From positions 6,014,001 to 6,078,000 of the forward strand of contig NZ_CP051774.1 in the NCBI RefSeq assembly GCF_012913485.1: a DNA stretch of 64,000 nt, in the 5' to 3' direction. The DNA comes from Luteolibacter luteus. Lineage in GTDB: Bacteria > Verrucomicrobiota > Verrucomicrobiia > Verrucomicrobiales > Akkermansiaceae. The first letter of the stretch is position 1; each line of letters starts with the position of its first letter. Under the pieces are notes generated by a model, which saw only the letters and a list, made by a program, of their open reading frames with translations, had not been told where the DNA came from and did not search any database. This document shows, piece after piece, positions 35,285-44,901 of this stretch. The translations under genes were made by a program, and so were the position numbers.

Positions 35285-36874
35285 TCAAGCTTGGTCGATC
35301 GTCTTCTCCGTGGCGGCATCGACGATGACGAAGCGCTCGCGGTGAAGCGATGGATCGGAGCGGAAGATGAGGCGGCCGGAGTGCTGGCGTTCCAGTTCGA
35401 CGAGGTGCTTTCCGTCCTCGGTCTTGAAGCGGTTGAGCACGTCCGGATTGACCACGACCACGAGGTCGCCGGCCTGGTCGCGGTGCTTGTGAATGACGGT
35501 TACGATGCGGCGCTGGATCTCCACGCTCATCGTCATCGGTGTCTTCACGCGGCCACGTCCCTGACAGTAAGGACAGGGCTCGAACATGGTATCGCGCAGG
35601 GACTCGTTGAGACGCTGGCGCGTCATTTCCATCAGGCCGATGGAGGAAATCTGCAGGACCTGCGTCTTCGCCTTGTCCTTCTTCAGGCGGTCTTTCATCG
35701 CCTTGTAGACCGTCTGCTGGTCCTTGCGATGACGCATGTCGATGAAGTCCACCACGACCAGGCCGCCGATGTTGCGCAGGCGCAGCTGGCGGGCGACTTC
35801 CTGGGCCGCCTCGACGTTGGTTTCGAGAATCATCTTGTCCACGTCCTTGGAGCCGCGGTTGCGGCCCGTATTCACGTCGACAGAGATCAGCGCTTCGGTT
35901 TCGTCGATCACGATGTAACCGCCGCAAGGCAGCCACACCTGGCGCGAGAAAGCCTCATCGATCTGCTTCTGGATCCCCACGGCTTCGAAGATCGGCTGCG
36001 TGGTCGGCAGGTGATGGATGCGGCGCTTGGCGCGGCGGGAAACCTTTCCGGCAATCTCGCGGATGAACTCGGTGGTCTGGGCGTCGTCGCAAAGCACCTG
36101 ATCAACTTCATCGGTCAGGAAATCGCGGGCGGTACGCTCGATCAGGCCGGGCTCCTGGAAGACGCAGAGCGGAGCAGGACCGGAGTCACGCTTGTCTTCC
36201 ACGGAACGCCACTGCTCCATCAGCATCGCGAGGTCCCGCACGAAGTGACGGGCGCGGGTGCCGTGGGCCACGGTGCGCATGATGATGCCCATGCCTTCGG
36301 GCACGCTCAGCTTCTGCATGATCTTGCGCAGGCGCTGGCGCTCCTTCGGATCCTCGATCTTGCGGGAGATACCGAACTGCTCGGTGAAGGGCATCAGCAC
36401 CAGGTAGCGGCCGGCCAAGGAGATATTGGTCGTGACGCGGGGACCCTTCGTGCCGATGGGGCCCTTCGACACCTGGATCATGATTTCCGATCCGATCGGA
36501 TAGATGCTGGGGATGTCCTTCGAGGTGATCTTCTGCTGCTGCTTCTTCTTGCTGCTGCTCGCGCGCTCGATCTCTTCGAGACCGGCGTCAAGGGCAGCTG
36601 GAATGGCATCCCAGAAATGGAGGAAAGCGTTTTTGTCGAGGCCGATGTCGACGAACATGGCCTTGAGGCCCGGCTCGATGTTCTTTACGCGGCCCTTGAA
36701 GATCCCGCCGACGATGTTTTGTTCGCCTTCGCGCTCGACGGTATATTCTTCGAGAACCCCGTTATCGAGGAGGGCGACGCGGCGTTCAAGCCGTTCGACG
36801 TTGACGATGACGGTGTTGCCTTCCTTCGGATTCGGTTTCCCGATTCCAAGGAAGCGTTTGATTTTCTGAATCAT
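35285..36874 (-). CDS. rng: ribonuclease E/G family protein
   Basis: 529-residue endoribonuclease with an S1-like RNA-binding segment (IVGGIFKGRVKNIEPGLKAMFVDIG), the 5'-sensor/RNase H-like region with QVSKGPIGTKGPRVTTNISLAGRYLV, the catalytic DVNTGRN and VVVDFIDM motifs, and a zinc-link CPYCQGRG. It lacks the long RNase E degradosome tail, so it is RNase G-like. It is the last gene of the mreB-C-D-mrdA cluster, a coupling also seen in proteobacteria where rng sits beside mre genes. Confidence 0.93.
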   Translation of the reverse strand: MIQKIKRFLGIGKPNPKEGNTVIVNVERLERRVALLDNGVLEEYTVEREGEQNIVGGIFKGRVKNIEPGLKAMFVDIGLDKNAFLHFWDAIPAALDAGLEEIERASSSKKKQQQKITSKDIPSIYPIGSEIMIQVSKGPIGTKGPRVTTNISLAGRYLVLMPFTEQFGISRKIEDPKERQRLRKIMQKLSVPEGMGIIMRTVAHGTRARHFVRDLAMLMEQWRSVEDKRDSGPAPLCVFQEPGLIERTARDFLTDEVDQVLCDDAQTTEFIREIAGKVSRRAKRRIHHLPTTQPIFEAVGIQKQIDEAFSRQVWLPCGGYIVIDETEALISVDVNTGRNRGSKDVDKMILETNVEAAQEVARQLRLRNIGGLVVVDFIDMRHRKDQQTVYKAMKDRLKKDKAKTQVLQISSIGLMEMTRQRLNESLRDTMFEPCPYCQGRGRVKTPMTMSVEIQRRIVTVIHKHRDQAGDLVVVVNPDVLNRFKTEDGKHLVELERQHSGRLIFRSDPSLHRERFVIVDAATEKTIDQA

Positions 36875-36908
36875 GGATTTGATGGGAGAGGGAAAGTGAT
36901 AGGTGGAG

Positions 36909-39113
36909 TTAGCGATTTTTCTTCGGAGGCTTCTGACCCCTCGGGGTCAGAGTTCCTTCCGCATCGGCTTCCGGTTTGATGGTTGGTTTTGGGGTGATGG
37001 TGGGTTGAATCAATTGAGGATCTTCCGGCTTGGTGCCGGTGGCTTCCAGTGCTTCGGAGGCTTCATTTCCGGTCTCACCGTCGTCTTCGGTGACGTCGAT
37101 CGCGGCTAGGATGTTCTCCGGCAGGGCGATCTCCTTGATGGGATCGGTATTGCCGACGACGGGATCGAGCGGGTGGATCGGCAGGCGCATGCCTTCCTCC
37201 TTCGCGAAGATGCCGCTGAGCAGGAGATTGACGAGAGGACCGGCGACAGCACCGCCGCCCTTGCCGTTTTCCACCAGCATGCAGACCGCATAGCGGGGAT
37301 TGTCAAAGGGGGCGAAGGCGATGGTCCATGCGTTGTGGAGGTCCAGCACCTTGTTCACCTGGGCCGTGCCGGTCTTGGCAGCGACTTCGATGCCTGCATT
37401 GGCGACTTTCACACGGCCTGCGGTGCCGCCCCTTTCATTGACGGCCATCCACATGCCTTTCTTCAGCAGCTCCAGGTCTGCGGGCTTCATGCCTTCCTTC
37501 ATCAGGTCCACCTTCAGGCGAGGCACATCGTCGACCACCACGCTGCCATCGCTGGCGACCACGCGCTTCACGAGACGGGGGTGATAGTATTTCCCGCCAT
37601 TCGCCACACAGGCCGTGACCGCGCAGAGCTGCAGGGGTGTCGCCAGTGCATTGCCTTGGCCGATGCCGAGGAAACCGACATCGATCGGAGTCAGGCGGGC
37701 ATTCGGTCGCAGGCGTTTCCACTCACGGCTACCGGTGACCAGGCCCGGATGCTCATTGGGCAGGGGAATGCCGGTCTTTTCACCCAGACCCAGCATGCGG
37801 AAACCATCCGCCATGCCTTCGCCGGTGATCGATCCGGCCAGCTGCATGAAGTAGGGATTGCAAGAAACCTGGATTGCCTTCGGCAAGGGCAGCGACCCGT
37901 GGCTGCCACCCTTCTGGGCGATCCAGCAGCCGACCTTCTGCGAGCCATAGGAGACGTAGCCGCTACAGTTGTAGGTCTTTGAGGCCAGGCCTTTCGTAGC
38001 GCCCACGAGGGCGGTCGGGATCTTGAAGGTGGAACCGGGGACGAAGGGGCTAATGGTGCGGTCGATCAGCGGCTGAACCTTCGCCTTGTAGTAGGCATCG
38101 CTCTTCGCCTGCGTGATGCCATCGATGAAGTCGTTCGGATCGTAATCCGGCACGGAGGCCATTGCCAGGATCTCGCCGGTGCGCGGATCCATCACCACGC
38201 CGGAGGCACTGCCTGCGCGACGCAGGACATTTGAAAGGAGATACTGGATCTCCGCATCGATGGTCAGGGTAACATCGGCTCCGAGGCCCGGATCCTTGGC
38301 GTCGATCGGCTTTTCGCCGACGATCTTGCCCTTCTCATTCTTTACGATGACCTTCCAGCCTTCAGCCCCGTTCGGGTTGGCTGGTGTCACGCCGCGCAGG
38401 GCGTCGTCCATCGTGAACTCCAGACCGGCCACGCCCTTGTCGTCGCCGACATACTGGTAGCCGAACTGGCGCCGCGCATCCTCCGGGATATCACCCTTGG
38501 CCCATGGCCTGAGGTAGCCGAGCATGTGGCAGGCCAGCGCCTTGTAGGGATACTCGCGCTTCGGCCGGACATTCAGATACACGCCCGGCAGCTCGAGCGA
38601 GTGCTCCGCAAAGCGCGCGAACTGATCGTAGTCGATGTCCGTGGTGTAAGTGTAGGGGACCAGACCGCCGTGGGTCTTGTAGTGGGTCACCAGACCTTCC
38701 GAATTGAAGTCCTTGGCGAGGCCGAGATCCTGGAGCGGGGGAATGATCCGCTCCTTCACGATCTTGAGGATGTCCGACTCCGTCTTGGCGCGCGGCATCC
38801 CTTTCTCGGTGGTCTCGACATCCACCGTCGGATCCTTGTCGCGCTGGAGGCGATAGGCTTCGTGGATCTCCTGCAGATTGAAGGACACTTCGTAAGTGCG
38901 GCGGTTCCGCGCCAGCTCCACGCCATTGCGATCCTTGATCGCACCGCGGATTCCGGGCTCGCGGATCTTGATCTGCCGGTTCCCCGGGACCTGCTGCTTG
39001 TAGAACTCCCGCTTCTTGATCTGGAACTCGTAGAGACGGGACAACAAGGCCCCGAACCCGAGCAACACCAAGGCGGTCAGAAGATAAACGCGAAGTCGGT
39101 AGCGTGGTTCCAT
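36909..39113 (-). CDS. mrdA: penicillin-binding protein 2 (elongasome transpeptidase)
   Basis: 734-residue class B PBP with one N-terminal membrane segment (LLTALVLLGFGALLSRLYEF). The dimerisation domain contains REYPYKALACHMLGYL. Transpeptidase motifs are STFK (Ser 361, Lys 364), SCN (417-419) and KTG (580-582). It crosslinks side-wall peptidoglycan with RodA and MreBCD. It has a proline/glutamate-rich C-terminal tail of about 80 residues ending RGQKPPKKNR. It lies 5 bases after mreD. No rodA is seen in the window. Confidence 0.94.
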   Translation of the reverse strand: MEPRYRLRVYLLTALVLLGFGALLSRLYEFQIKKREFYKQQVPGNRQIKIREPGIRGAIKDRNGVELARNRRTYEVSFNLQEIHEAYRLQRDKDPTVDVETTEKGMPRAKTESDILKIVKERIIPPLQDLGLAKDFNSEGLVTHYKTHGGLVPYTYTTDIDYDQFARFAEHSLELPGVYLNVRPKREYPYKALACHMLGYLRPWAKGDIPEDARRQFGYQYVGDDKGVAGLEFTMDDALRGVTPANPNGAEGWKVIVKNEKGKIVGEKPIDAKDPGLGADVTLTIDAEIQYLLSNVLRRAGSASGVVMDPRTGEILAMASVPDYDPNDFIDGITQAKSDAYYKAKVQPLIDRTISPFVPGSTFKIPTALVGATKGLASKTYNCSGYVSYGSQKVGCWIAQKGGSHGSLPLPKAIQVSCNPYFMQLAGSITGEGMADGFRMLGLGEKTGIPLPNEHPGLVTGSREWKRLRPNARLTPIDVGFLGIGQGNALATPLQLCAVTACVANGGKYYHPRLVKRVVASDGSVVVDDVPRLKVDLMKEGMKPADLELLKKGMWMAVNERGGTAGRVKVANAGIEVAAKTGTAQVNKVLDLHNAWTIAFAPFDNPRYAVCMLVENGKGGGAVAGPLVNLLLSGIFAKEEGMRLPIHPLDPVVGNTDPIKEIALPENILAAIDVTEDDGETGNEASEALEATGTKPEDPQLIQPTITPKPTIKPEADAEGTLTPRGQKPPKKNR

Positions 39114-39118
39114 GGCGG

Positions 39119-39712
39119 TCAGGCAATGACGCGGCGGCGCTTCTTCTTCTTCAGTCCTTCAAACCGGATCTCATGGCCGAACCGCTCCGCGATCTGGAAC
39201 TGTGCCCAGAAGACCACGGGAGAAAACAGCATGGTGAGGATCGAAGTGAAGGTAATCTGCAGCAAGGTGGCGCGGGAAAACTGGAAGTCGCCGCGGACGA
39301 AGTTGATGATGAGATATTCCGAAATCAGATAGACGAAGATCGAGACCCCGACGAGGAAGGTGGAGAACTGCCACTTGCCCTCGCGGAAGAGAGGCTGGAT
39401 GCCCTGCATGAGGTAGCCGATGGCGCCGTAGAGCACGATCGAGTAACCGAAGCGCAACGACTCCGCCGGATACTTGTAAACCTCCGGATCACCGCCCGCG
39501 GGACCCAGGGCATTCTGCGCATCCCACAGGAAGCCACAGATGAAGGCCAGGATCAGCATCACCGGCGGCCGTACCGTCACGGAGGCGCAGAGGAAGACCA
39601 GTGTGACCAAGAGCAACCGCGAATTGTACAAGCCGGTCAGCACGGGAATGAACTGCTGCGCGATGAGCGCGAGCAGGACGAGGATCAACAGGCTGAACGA
39701 ATATCGGATCAC
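39119..39712 (-). CDS. mreD: rod shape-determining protein MreD
   Basis: 197 residues with five or so membrane helices and the short motif LICGFLWDAQN-like AFICGFLWDAQNALGPAGG. It ends with a Lys/Arg-rich tail (LKKKKRRR). MreD bridges MreC with the PBP2/RodA machinery. Assignment rests mostly on its position between mreC and mrdA plus its membrane profile, since the family diverges fast. Confidence 0.8.
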   Translation of the reverse strand: MIRYSFSLLILVLLALIAQQFIPVLTGLYNSRLLLVTLVFLCASVTVRPPVMLILAFICGFLWDAQNALGPAGGDPEVYKYPAESLRFGYSIVLYGAIGYLMQGIQPLFREGKWQFSTFLVGVSIFVYLISEYLIINFVRGDFQFSRATLLQITFTSILTMLFSPVVFWAQFQIAERFGHEIRFEGLKKKKRRRVIA

Positions 39713-39720
39713 GGGTCAGA

Positions 39721-40530
39721 TCATGGCGACGGAAGGAGGAACACCGTGCTTAGATCCGTGAAATCGACCGAGGGTCGGACCAAAGCTTCGGTGTCGAGCG
39801 GGCCAGGGATGACCGACTCGACTTTGCCCACCAGGAGGTTTGGCGGGAAAAGCCCGCCCAGTCCGGTGGTAAAGACACGTGTGCCCGGACTGATCCGGGC
39901 CTTGGTGGAAAGGAAACGCAGCCGCAGGAGCGGCTCGGCTTCATACTGGCCGCGCTGGCCACTGAGGATGCCCACTTCCGGGGTGCCCTCGATTTGAACG
40001 GAAACCTTGCAGGCTTCATCGGTCAGCAGGATCACGGAGGAGATGAAGTCTCCCACGCGATCCACCTTTCCGACCAATCCGCCATCGGCGACCACCGGTT
40101 GATGGATGCTCACCGGATCCCCGGTGGACTTCGAGCCGCGGTCGATATCCACCGTCTGCCACCAGGTGGTGGGCTGGCGGCGGATCACGCGGGCCGCGGT
40201 GGCCTTGAAATCGATGCGCTTCTGGAAATCCAACGCACGGCGCAGGCGTGCATTCTCCGCCTCCAACTCCAGCGAATGGGCCTCTACCTGACGCAGGCGG
40301 GCGTGCTCGGTGCGGATGGTTTCCAATTCGGCTTCCAGCTTCTCCGAGTGGTCAGCTTCTTCGAGGAAGGCGCGAGCCTTCGTTTCGAGATTCGAGCCGG
40401 TCGTGAGGAAGGGACTCAGCCACGCATAGTAGGTCCGCTGGATCTCGCGTACGGAACGCTCGCTCTGGGTGAGTGCCCAGACGGCACCACCCAGAAACAG
40501 CAGGAATGCGATGAGATTGAGCGGCCTCAT
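39721..40530 (-). CDS. mreC: rod shape-determining protein MreC
   Basis: 269 residues with an N-terminal membrane helix (LIAFLLFLGGAVWALTQS), a coiled coil (about residues 55-100, EADHSEKLEAELETIRTEHA onward) and the beta-barrel MreC domain with VIRRQPTTWWQTVDIDRGS and GGLVGKVDRVG. It links cytoplasmic MreB to periplasmic wall enzymes. It lies 15 bases from mreB and 8 bases from mreD. Confidence 0.92.
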   Translation of the reverse strand: MRPLNLIAFLLFLGGAVWALTQSERSVREIQRTYYAWLSPFLTTGSNLETKARAFLEEADHSEKLEAELETIRTEHARLRQVEAHSLELEAENARLRRALDFQKRIDFKATAARVIRRQPTTWWQTVDIDRGSKSTGDPVSIHQPVVADGGLVGKVDRVGDFISSVILLTDEACKVSVQIEGTPEVGILSGQRGQYEAEPLLRLRFLSTKARISPGTRVFTTGLGGLFPPNLLVGKVESVIPGPLDTEALVRPSVDFTDLSTVFLLPSP

Positions 40531-40545
40531 GGCGAGGAGCGCCTA

Positions 40546-41580
40546 TCAGTAGTGGGAAGAAGTGGTCACCCGCTTCAGCACCTCGATCTCCTGTAGCATC
40601 TTGCCCGTGCCTTCCGCCACGGCGCTGAGGGGATCCTCCGCGACATGGACCGGCAGGCCCGTTTCCTCCCGGAGAAGGCGGTCGAGCCCGCGGAGCAAGG
40701 CCCCGCCGCCTGCCAGCACGATGCCGCGATCGACAAGGTCCGCGGCGAGTTCCGGAGGGCAGCGCTCCAAGGTCGTGCGCACCGCGTCCACGATCGTGGT
40801 GAGCGGGTCAGCCATGGCATCGCGGATTTCCTGAGAAGTGATGGTGATGGTTTTCGGCAGGCCGGCCACCAGGTCACGGCCCTTCACATCCATGGTGATC
40901 TCCTTTGGCAGCGGTGCCGCGGAGCCCAGGCGGATCTTGATATCTTCCGCAGTGCGTTCCCCGATCATCAGGTTATACGCACGCTTCATGTAGGAGACGA
41001 TGGACTCATCCAACTCGTCGCCTGCAGTCCGCACGGAGCGTGCAAAAACGATGCCGCCCAGGGAGATCAGCGCCACCTCGGTGGTGCCACCGCCGATGTC
41101 CACGATCATGTTACCGGAAGCATCCATCACCGGCAGGCCCACGCCGATCGCGGCGGCCATCGGCTCTTCCACGATGTGGACTTCACGGGCGCCGGCTTGT
41201 TCCGCGGACTCGCTCACCGCGCGGCGTTCCACCTCGGTGATGCCGGAAGGCACGGCGATGACCACGCGCGGGTTGTTCCGCCGGCGGTTGTTGTTCGCCT
41301 TGCGGATGAAGTGGCGGAGCATCGCCTCGGTCACTTCGAAGTCGGCGATCACGCCGTCCTTCAGCGGGCGGATGGCAACGATGTTGCCGGGAGTACGGCC
41401 GAGCATGCGCTTTGCGTCGTCGCCCACGGCCAGAACTTCATTGGTCCCGGCCTTGACCGCGACCACCGAGGGTTCGCGGAGGACGATGCCTTGATCCTTG
41501 ACGTTGACGAGGGTGTTGGCGGTGCCGAGATCGATGCCGATGTCGTTGGAAAACCAGCTGCCGAATAATCGAGCAAACAT
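40546..41580 (-). CDS. mreB: actin-like shape protein MreB
   Basis: 344 residues with the actin-fold phosphate motifs [13 protein letters not shown] and [19 protein letters not shown], and the closing adenosine motif [16 protein letters not shown]. It polymerises beneath the membrane and directs side-wall synthesis through MreC/MreD/PBP2. The ATG at 41580 ([15 protein letters not shown]) is chosen over 41640 because the membrane-binding amphipathic start lies there. First gene of a five-gene cluster. Confidence 0.96.
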   Translation of the reverse strand: MFARLFGSWFSNDIGIDLGTANTLVNVKDQGIVLREPSVVAVKAGTNEVLAVGDDAKRMLGRTPGNIVAIRPLKDGVIADFEVTEAMLRHFIRKANNNRRRNNPRVVIAVPSGITEVERRAVSESAEQAGAREVHIVEEPMAAAIGVGLPVMDASGNMIVDIGGGTTEVALISLGGIVFARSVRTAGDELDESIVSYMKRAYNLMIGERTAEDIKIRLGSAAPLPKEITMDVKGRDLVAGLPKTITITSQEIRDAMADPLTTIVDAVRTTLERCPPELAADLVDRGIVLAGGGALLRGLDRLLREETGLPVHVAEDPLSAVAEGTGKMLQEIEVLKRVTTSSHY

Positions 41581-41669
41581 TCTGATGGTGAAAGATTTGG
41601 AAAAGGAAATATGACGGTCGTCACTACCCCGGCGCGGCACCGTCCCGCCGATCGCAGGGGAGCGAAAAA

Positions 41670-41696
41670 TTCAAGCTACCCGAGTAATCGGGTAGC
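41670..41696 (-). terminator. parA-side terminator
   Basis: GCTACCCGA (41675-41683) and TCGGGTAGC (41688-41696) form a perfect 9-bp stem with a GTAA loop. On the minus strand TTGAATTTTTC follows. It would end transcription from the parA-like gene before the mreB promoter. Confidence 0.6.
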
Positions 41697-41815
41697 CGCG
41701 GGACTATGGCGATCCGAGCCCCTTGGGGTCAAGCGGGAATGCCCGTTCTACAAAGAGAATGAATGGCTTCCGCGGGCGGGCAGGGGAGTTTTCCCACTGA
41801 CTGACGCTCAAGCGC

Positions 41816-42610
41816 TCAATTCGACGCCAAGACCGGGCCCACCGCCGCGTGGCGGGTCAGGAACTCGTCCGCCAGACCGTAGTAGGCACGGGCACCGATT
41901 CCCTCCGGATCATGCTCGAAAATCGTCTTCGCGTGGCTCGGCGCCTCGCCGATGCGGATGGTCCGCGGAATCACCGTGCGGTAGAGCTGATCGGGGAAGT
42001 AATTGCCCACTTCGTCCACCACCTGTTTCGCCAGGTTCGTGCGGCCGTCGAACATCGTCATGACGATCCCTTCCAAGGTGAGATCCGGGTTTGCGCCGGA
42101 CTCGCGGATCTGATCGATCACGTGAACGATCTTCGCCAGACCTTCCAGACCGAACCACTCGCACTGGAGCGGGATCAGGATCTCATCGGCTGCGGCCAGC
42201 GCGGAAGTCATCAGCACGCCGAGCGAGGGCGGGGTGTCCAGCAGGCAGTAATCAAAGAGATCGTTCGGCTTCAGGCCTTGTAGGTGCGTGCGCAGGCGGA
42301 CGAGGTGGTCGTCACCGCGCGCGAGTTCGATTTCCACGCCGGCCAGATCCATGTGGGAAGGGATCACCGAAAGGTTCTCCCGGCCCGAAGCCATGATCTT
42401 GTCGCGCACGTTTGCCTGACCCAGCAGTGCAGGATAGACCGTCGCTTCACCATCCACATCCAGGCCGAGGCCGCTGGTGGTATTGGCCTGCGGATCGAGA
42501 TCGATGAGAAGCACGCGTTGTCCGCGAATGGCGAGCGCGGCGGAAAGATTCATCGCCGTGGTGGTTTTCCCCACGCCTCCTTTTTGATTGGCAACAGCGA
42601 CAACTTTCAT
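41816..42610 (-). CDS. ParA/Soj-type ATPase
   Basis: 264 residues with the deviant Walker A KGGVGKTTTAMNL, the switch region LLIDLDPQANTTSGLG and Walker B-like YCLLDTPPSLG. The start at 42610 (MKVVAVANQKGGVGK) is the family N-terminus. Chromosome-partition ParA genes normally precede parB; here no parB follows, and the gene is followed by a terminator and the mre cluster. It may be the chromosomal Soj with parB elsewhere, or a ParA used to position another structure. Confidence 0.88.
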   Translation of the reverse strand: MKVVAVANQKGGVGKTTTAMNLSAALAIRGQRVLLIDLDPQANTTSGLGLDVDGEATVYPALLGQANVRDKIMASGRENLSVIPSHMDLAGVEIELARGDDHLVRLRTHLQGLKPNDLFDYCLLDTPPSLGVLMTSALAAADEILIPLQCEWFGLEGLAKIVHVIDQIRESGANPDLTLEGIVMTMFDGRTNLAKQVVDEVGNYFPDQLYRTVIPRTIRIGEAPSHAKTIFEHDPEGIGARAYYGLADEFLTRHAAVGPVLASN

Positions 42611-42832
42611 CTGGCGAGCGAACGGAACGAGCGGGGCGGAGTCTTCCGTCACGCGGGAGTCCTTGCAAACAAAACCGTGAGGGATAGGCGAATTGGCCCC
42701 CCGGAGGCCCGGAACCCGCGTTTCCGCCCATGATCCGGGCGACATCATGCGGGGAAATCATCCACCCTAGCTTTGGCATACCACACCCCTCAAGCGAGTT
42801 TCGCGGCGTTCCGGCGTAGTCTCGCCCTGCTC

Positions 42833-44602
42833 ATGCGACGCCTCGCTTTCTCCATCCTTTGTCTCTTTGGTTGCCTCCCGGTCCTCGCGGATCCCGCTTT
42901 CCCGCCCGGCGGAACTCCGCTGAATGACGGCTCGCCCCTCAAATCCTGGGTCGATCCCGCCGTGGGCATTTCATCTCCTGTCGAAGAAGGGGTCCAGCAA
43001 CTCAAGATCACCAAGGCCGACGAAGCCAAGCCCTTCCTCGCTCAGATCTCATCGAGTATCCCCTTATCCGATCTCGCTCCGGGAGACTTCGTCCTCGCCA
43101 TCATCAAGGCCCGCTCGACCGCCGGAGCTCCCGGTAAAATCGAAGCGAAGATCCAGCTCGCGGAAGCCCCTTATACTTCCGCCGCTGATTCCATCGCCTT
43201 CGAACCCGGCACCGCTTGGCAAGAATACCCGATCACCTTCCGAATCACCCAGCCAGTCGGGAAGGGCGGTGCTTCGCTAGCCCTCCTCTGCGCTGCAAAG
43301 ACACAGGCCATCGAGATCGCGTCGGTCCGTACCCAAAAGTATCCCGCGGGCACCGATACCTCCGAGTTCCCGCGCATCCGCCGCACCTACGCCGGTCGCG
43401 AGCCCGATGCCTCATGGCGGAAGGTCGCGCTCGACCGCATCGAGAAGCAACGCAAGGCCGACTTATCGCTCACGATCCTCGCCAGCGATGGCAAGCCGCT
43501 CGCGAATACCAAGATCCACCTCAAGCTCCGCCGCCATGAGTTCGGCTTCGGCTCCGCTGTCACCGCGGAGCTTCTAACAGCGGACACGGAAGACGGCCGC
43601 CGCTACCGGGAAATTGTCGACCGCTACTTCAGCCGCGTCGTTTTCGAAAACGACCTGAAGGACTTCGGGTGGGAAGCGAACGCCAGCGGCAAGGCGGAGC
43701 ACCTCAAGCGTCTCGATCAAGCAATGACCTGGCTTGAGCAGCGCCATATCTCCATCCGTGGCCACTATCTCATGCAGGTCGCCACACCTTCGAATCTTGC
43801 CCAAGTCACCGACCCCGATGCGATCCGCAAGCACTTCATCGATACAGCGACAGAGCGCCTCGCCTTCGCGAACAAGCGCGTCTGCGAATGGGACGTCATC
43901 AATCACCCTGTCGCCTGGAGCGGTGCCGATCTCCTTAGCCAGCGGCCTGGCCTCGCCAAGCTCGACCGTGAAATCTATCACCTCGCCGAAAAGCACAGCG
44001 ACCTGCCTTTCTACGTAAACGAGGATAAGATCTTCGGGCCCGGGCACGAGCCGGAGGGCACGTTTGCCTACATCCAACAGCTCAAACAAGACGGCTTCCG
44101 CGTGGACGGCCTCGGCAACCAGGCGCATGTCGATGACAGCTATCTGCCCTCGCCGGAGCAGGTCTTCGCCGTCACTGAACGCTTTGCGACCCTTGTCCCG
44201 CACCAAGTCATCACCGAGTTTGACATCGTGACCATGAATGACGACGAGCTCGCTGCCGATTATACAAGGGATCTCCTTATTGCCTGTTTCAGTCACCCGG
44301 CCTATACCGGATTCTTATGGTGGGGTTTCTGGGAAGGTCGCCACTGGAAACCCGGGGCCGCATCATATCGCAAGGATTGGACGGCAACTACCCGCGGAAA
44401 AGTTATAGAGCAATGGCTCGGTCACGAATGGACAACTAACCTTACCCTCGTCACCGATGATGTCGGCAAGGTATCTTGGCGCGGATTTCCGGGTGTCTAT
44501 GAATTCGTTAAACTCGACAGCGGGTCTACTGTTTCGTTTTCTGTCACAAAATTAAATCCAACATTGGAATTGAAAATAGGGAATGGGGATATGGTGGAAT
44601 AG
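42833..44602 (+). CDS. secreted GH10-like protein lacking the usual acid/base Glu
   Basis: 589 residues with a signal peptide (MRRLAFSILCLFGCLPVLA), a beta-sandwich region to about residue 200, a linker domain (LTILASDGKPLANTKIHLKL) and a GH10-type TIM barrel. The nucleophile motif ITEFDI keeps its Glu (about 462). The acid/base motif, WDVVNE in active xylanases, reads WDVINH, with His at about residue 358. HEFGFGSAV and YVNEDKIF are present. Either the activity has changed or another residue serves as acid. Other GH10 landmarks are intact, so this is not simple decay. Confidence 0.82.
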   Translation: MRRLAFSILCLFGCLPVLADPAFPPGGTPLNDGSPLKSWVDPAVGISSPVEEGVQQLKITKADEAKPFLAQISSSIPLSDLAPGDFVLAIIKARSTAGAPGKIEAKIQLAEAPYTSAADSIAFEPGTAWQEYPITFRITQPVGKGGASLALLCAAKTQAIEIASVRTQKYPAGTDTSEFPRIRRTYAGREPDASWRKVALDRIEKQRKADLSLTILASDGKPLANTKIHLKLRRHEFGFGSAVTAELLTADTEDGRRYREIVDRYFSRVVFENDLKDFGWEANASGKAEHLKRLDQAMTWLEQRHISIRGHYLMQVATPSNLAQVTDPDAIRKHFIDTATERLAFANKRVCEWDVINHPVAWSGADLLSQRPGLAKLDREIYHLAEKHSDLPFYVNEDKIFGPGHEPEGTFAYIQQLKQDGFRVDGLGNQAHVDDSYLPSPEQVFAVTERFATLVPHQVITEFDIVTMNDDELAADYTRDLLIACFSHPAYTGFLWWGFWEGRHWKPGAASYRKDWTATTRGKVIEQWLGHEWTTNLTLVTDDVGKVSWRGFPGVYEFVKLDSGSTVSFSVTKLNPTLELKIGNGDMVE

Positions 44603-44901
44603 AGTCGGAGCTTTGGGTGGCTTGTCATCCATAATAATAAAATAAATCACCTGGAGCCAAAATCCGTGAATCCGCCGAATCCTCATAATCCGTATTTATT
44701 ACCCGCATCTACCCCGCCATCCCACACTACCGATTCCCGCCTGTTAAACTTTGTGGCTTTCTGAGTCTCTTCGCGGGAAGAAAAACTGGGGTCTTTCCCT
44801 TATCCTCACTCCTTCGGCATCCCGTGTATTCCGGACTTGCCCCTCTCAATCCATTTTCCCCTTTCCCCGAAACCCATCCCGTCCTCTAGTCCGCCCGCGG
44901 C
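44603..44901. other. 299-base gap
   Basis: More AT-rich than its surroundings, with an ATAATAATAAAATAAA run near 44628. No gene or clear hairpin is seen. It probably carries the helicase promoter. Confidence 0.4.

Noticed and set aside
35141..36979. 612-codon plus-strand frame
   Set aside because: Antisense to rng; His/Asp-rich text without motifs, while rng has intact catalytic motifs.
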